A stretch of 64,000 nucleotides of DNA from contig CBDBEN010000005.1 in NCBI GenBank assembly GCA_965204405.1, positions 2,480,001 through 2,544,000 on the forward strand, read 5' to 3'. This document shows positions 63,697 to 64,000 of the stretch, in pieces (within the stretch, counting starts at the first letter, position 1; every line of letters begins with the position of its first letter). The DNA is from JANQPX01 sp965204405. Lineage in GTDB: Bacteria > Pseudomonadota > Alphaproteobacteria > Geminicoccales > Geminicoccaceae. Made by a program: the position numbers and the translations under genes. The notes below the pieces were generated by a model. The model did no database searches, was not told where the DNA came from, and worked only from the letters and a program-made list of their open reading frames with translations.

Positions 63697-64000
63697 ATGT
63701 CGGATACCCAAAACACCAGAGGGCATTGTCTTTGTCATACGATTACATTCGAATTCTCCGCTGAACCGAATTGGACTTTGCACTGCCATTGCGAGAGCTA
63801 CCGGCGTGCTGCATCGTCACCGGTCGTCACATGGATTTCAGTGCCGCGCGCGTCTTTTCGGTTTACAAGCGGCAGTCCTCGGTATTTCCGTTCGTCGACC
63901 CAGGCCAAGCGGGCATTTTGCGGAGATTGCGGCTCGCCGTTGACTTATGAAAATGACCAGCTTCCCGATGAAGTCCACCTCTACGCCGCCTCACTGGCAG
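63697..64000 (+). CDS. GFA-family (glutathione-dependent formaldehyde-activating-like) protein, partial
   Basis: Starts at an ATG with AAGGAG eight bases before it and runs off the window (101 residues visible). Zinc-binding cysteines are in GHCLCHTITF, LHCHCESYRRA and AFCGDCGSPL, the pattern of the GFA/CENP-V fold. These proteins bind zinc; few have a proven activity. Confidence 0.85.
   Translation, partial: MSDTQNTRGHCLCHTITFEFSAEPNWTLHCHCESYRRAASSPVVTWISVPRASFRFTSGSPRYFRSSTQAKRAFCGDCGSPLTYENDQLPDEVHLYAASLA

Noticed and set aside
1..64000. tRNA, rRNA, riboswitch or CRISPR array
   Set aside because: Reading both strands I saw no cloverleaf-type TTCGAATC/TTCAAATC arms in context, no rRNA core sequence, no known riboswitch core and no spaced direct repeats; weak cases could be missed without a covariance search.

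Overview
The window looks like a chromosomal segment of a free-living, probably marine or soil, alphaproteobacterium. The signs are high-GC coding with dense, overlapping operons, frequent TTG starts, a 2-aminoethylphosphonate (AEP) operon, CO/xanthine-dehydrogenase-type genes and mitochondrial-style valine genes. This rests on gene content only; no rRNA, tRNA or CRISPR array was recognised.

Layout. 1-0.4 kb: tail of a luciferase-like flavin monooxygenase. 0.7-11.9 kb: a complete AEP uptake and breakdown operon on the minus strand (phnW, phnA, phnY, Na/Pi cotransporter, ABC binding protein, ATPase, fused permease), with a divergent LysR gene. 11.9-16.7 kb: a nucleoside-type (BMP-family) ABC transporter whose two permease genes are separated by a 30-bp-arm hairpin. 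16.8-20.9 kb: a membrane ClpP-like protein, a broken small gene, a HerA-like ATPase and a decayed IS481-family element with recognisable terminal inverted repeats. 20.9-25.3 kb: a Rieske oxygenase operon (TetR, small membrane protein, oxygenase, reductase) with a clear palindromic operator, then a LysR gene. 25.9-28.1 kb: a Tat-secreted multicopper oxidase and a divergent membrane LuxR-type regulator, both frameshifted. 28.2-31.1 kb: two PH-domain membrane proteins and an orphan HlyD adaptor. 31.2-34.3 kb: lower valine catabolism. 34.3-42.2 kb: VOC protein, DsbD-alpha-like secreted protein, lipoprotein, a molybdenum hydroxylase operon with a MoaD-like gene, and a long coiled-coil OmpA protein.

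42.5-53.9 kb is the most interesting block. An ureidoglycine-glyoxylate aminotransferase is followed by the oxamate (oxalurate) carbamoyltransferase genes allG, allF and allH, carbamate kinase, a gamma-glutamyltransferase-family hydrolase that may be an oxamate amidohydrolase, cinA, and a URC4/DUF1688 uracil-catabolism gene. Read together these give a plausible route from ureidoglycine through oxalurate to carbamoyl phosphate (ATP) and oxamate/oxalate. A 59-codon gene at the head of the operon looks like the detached C-terminal domain of FdrA/AllF.

54.2-60.6 kb: a hybrid histidine kinase, then a truly decayed stretch (remnants of a second nucleoside-type ABC transporter and a glutathione S-transferase), then an intact MDR reductase. 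60.6-64 kb: DnaJ-like protein, lipoprotein, cupin, class III adenylate cyclase and a partial GFA-family gene.

Several otherwise well-conserved genes carry single frameshifts, each repaired by adding one base, mostly at homopolymer runs. Sequencing error is therefore as likely as gene decay for those genes.
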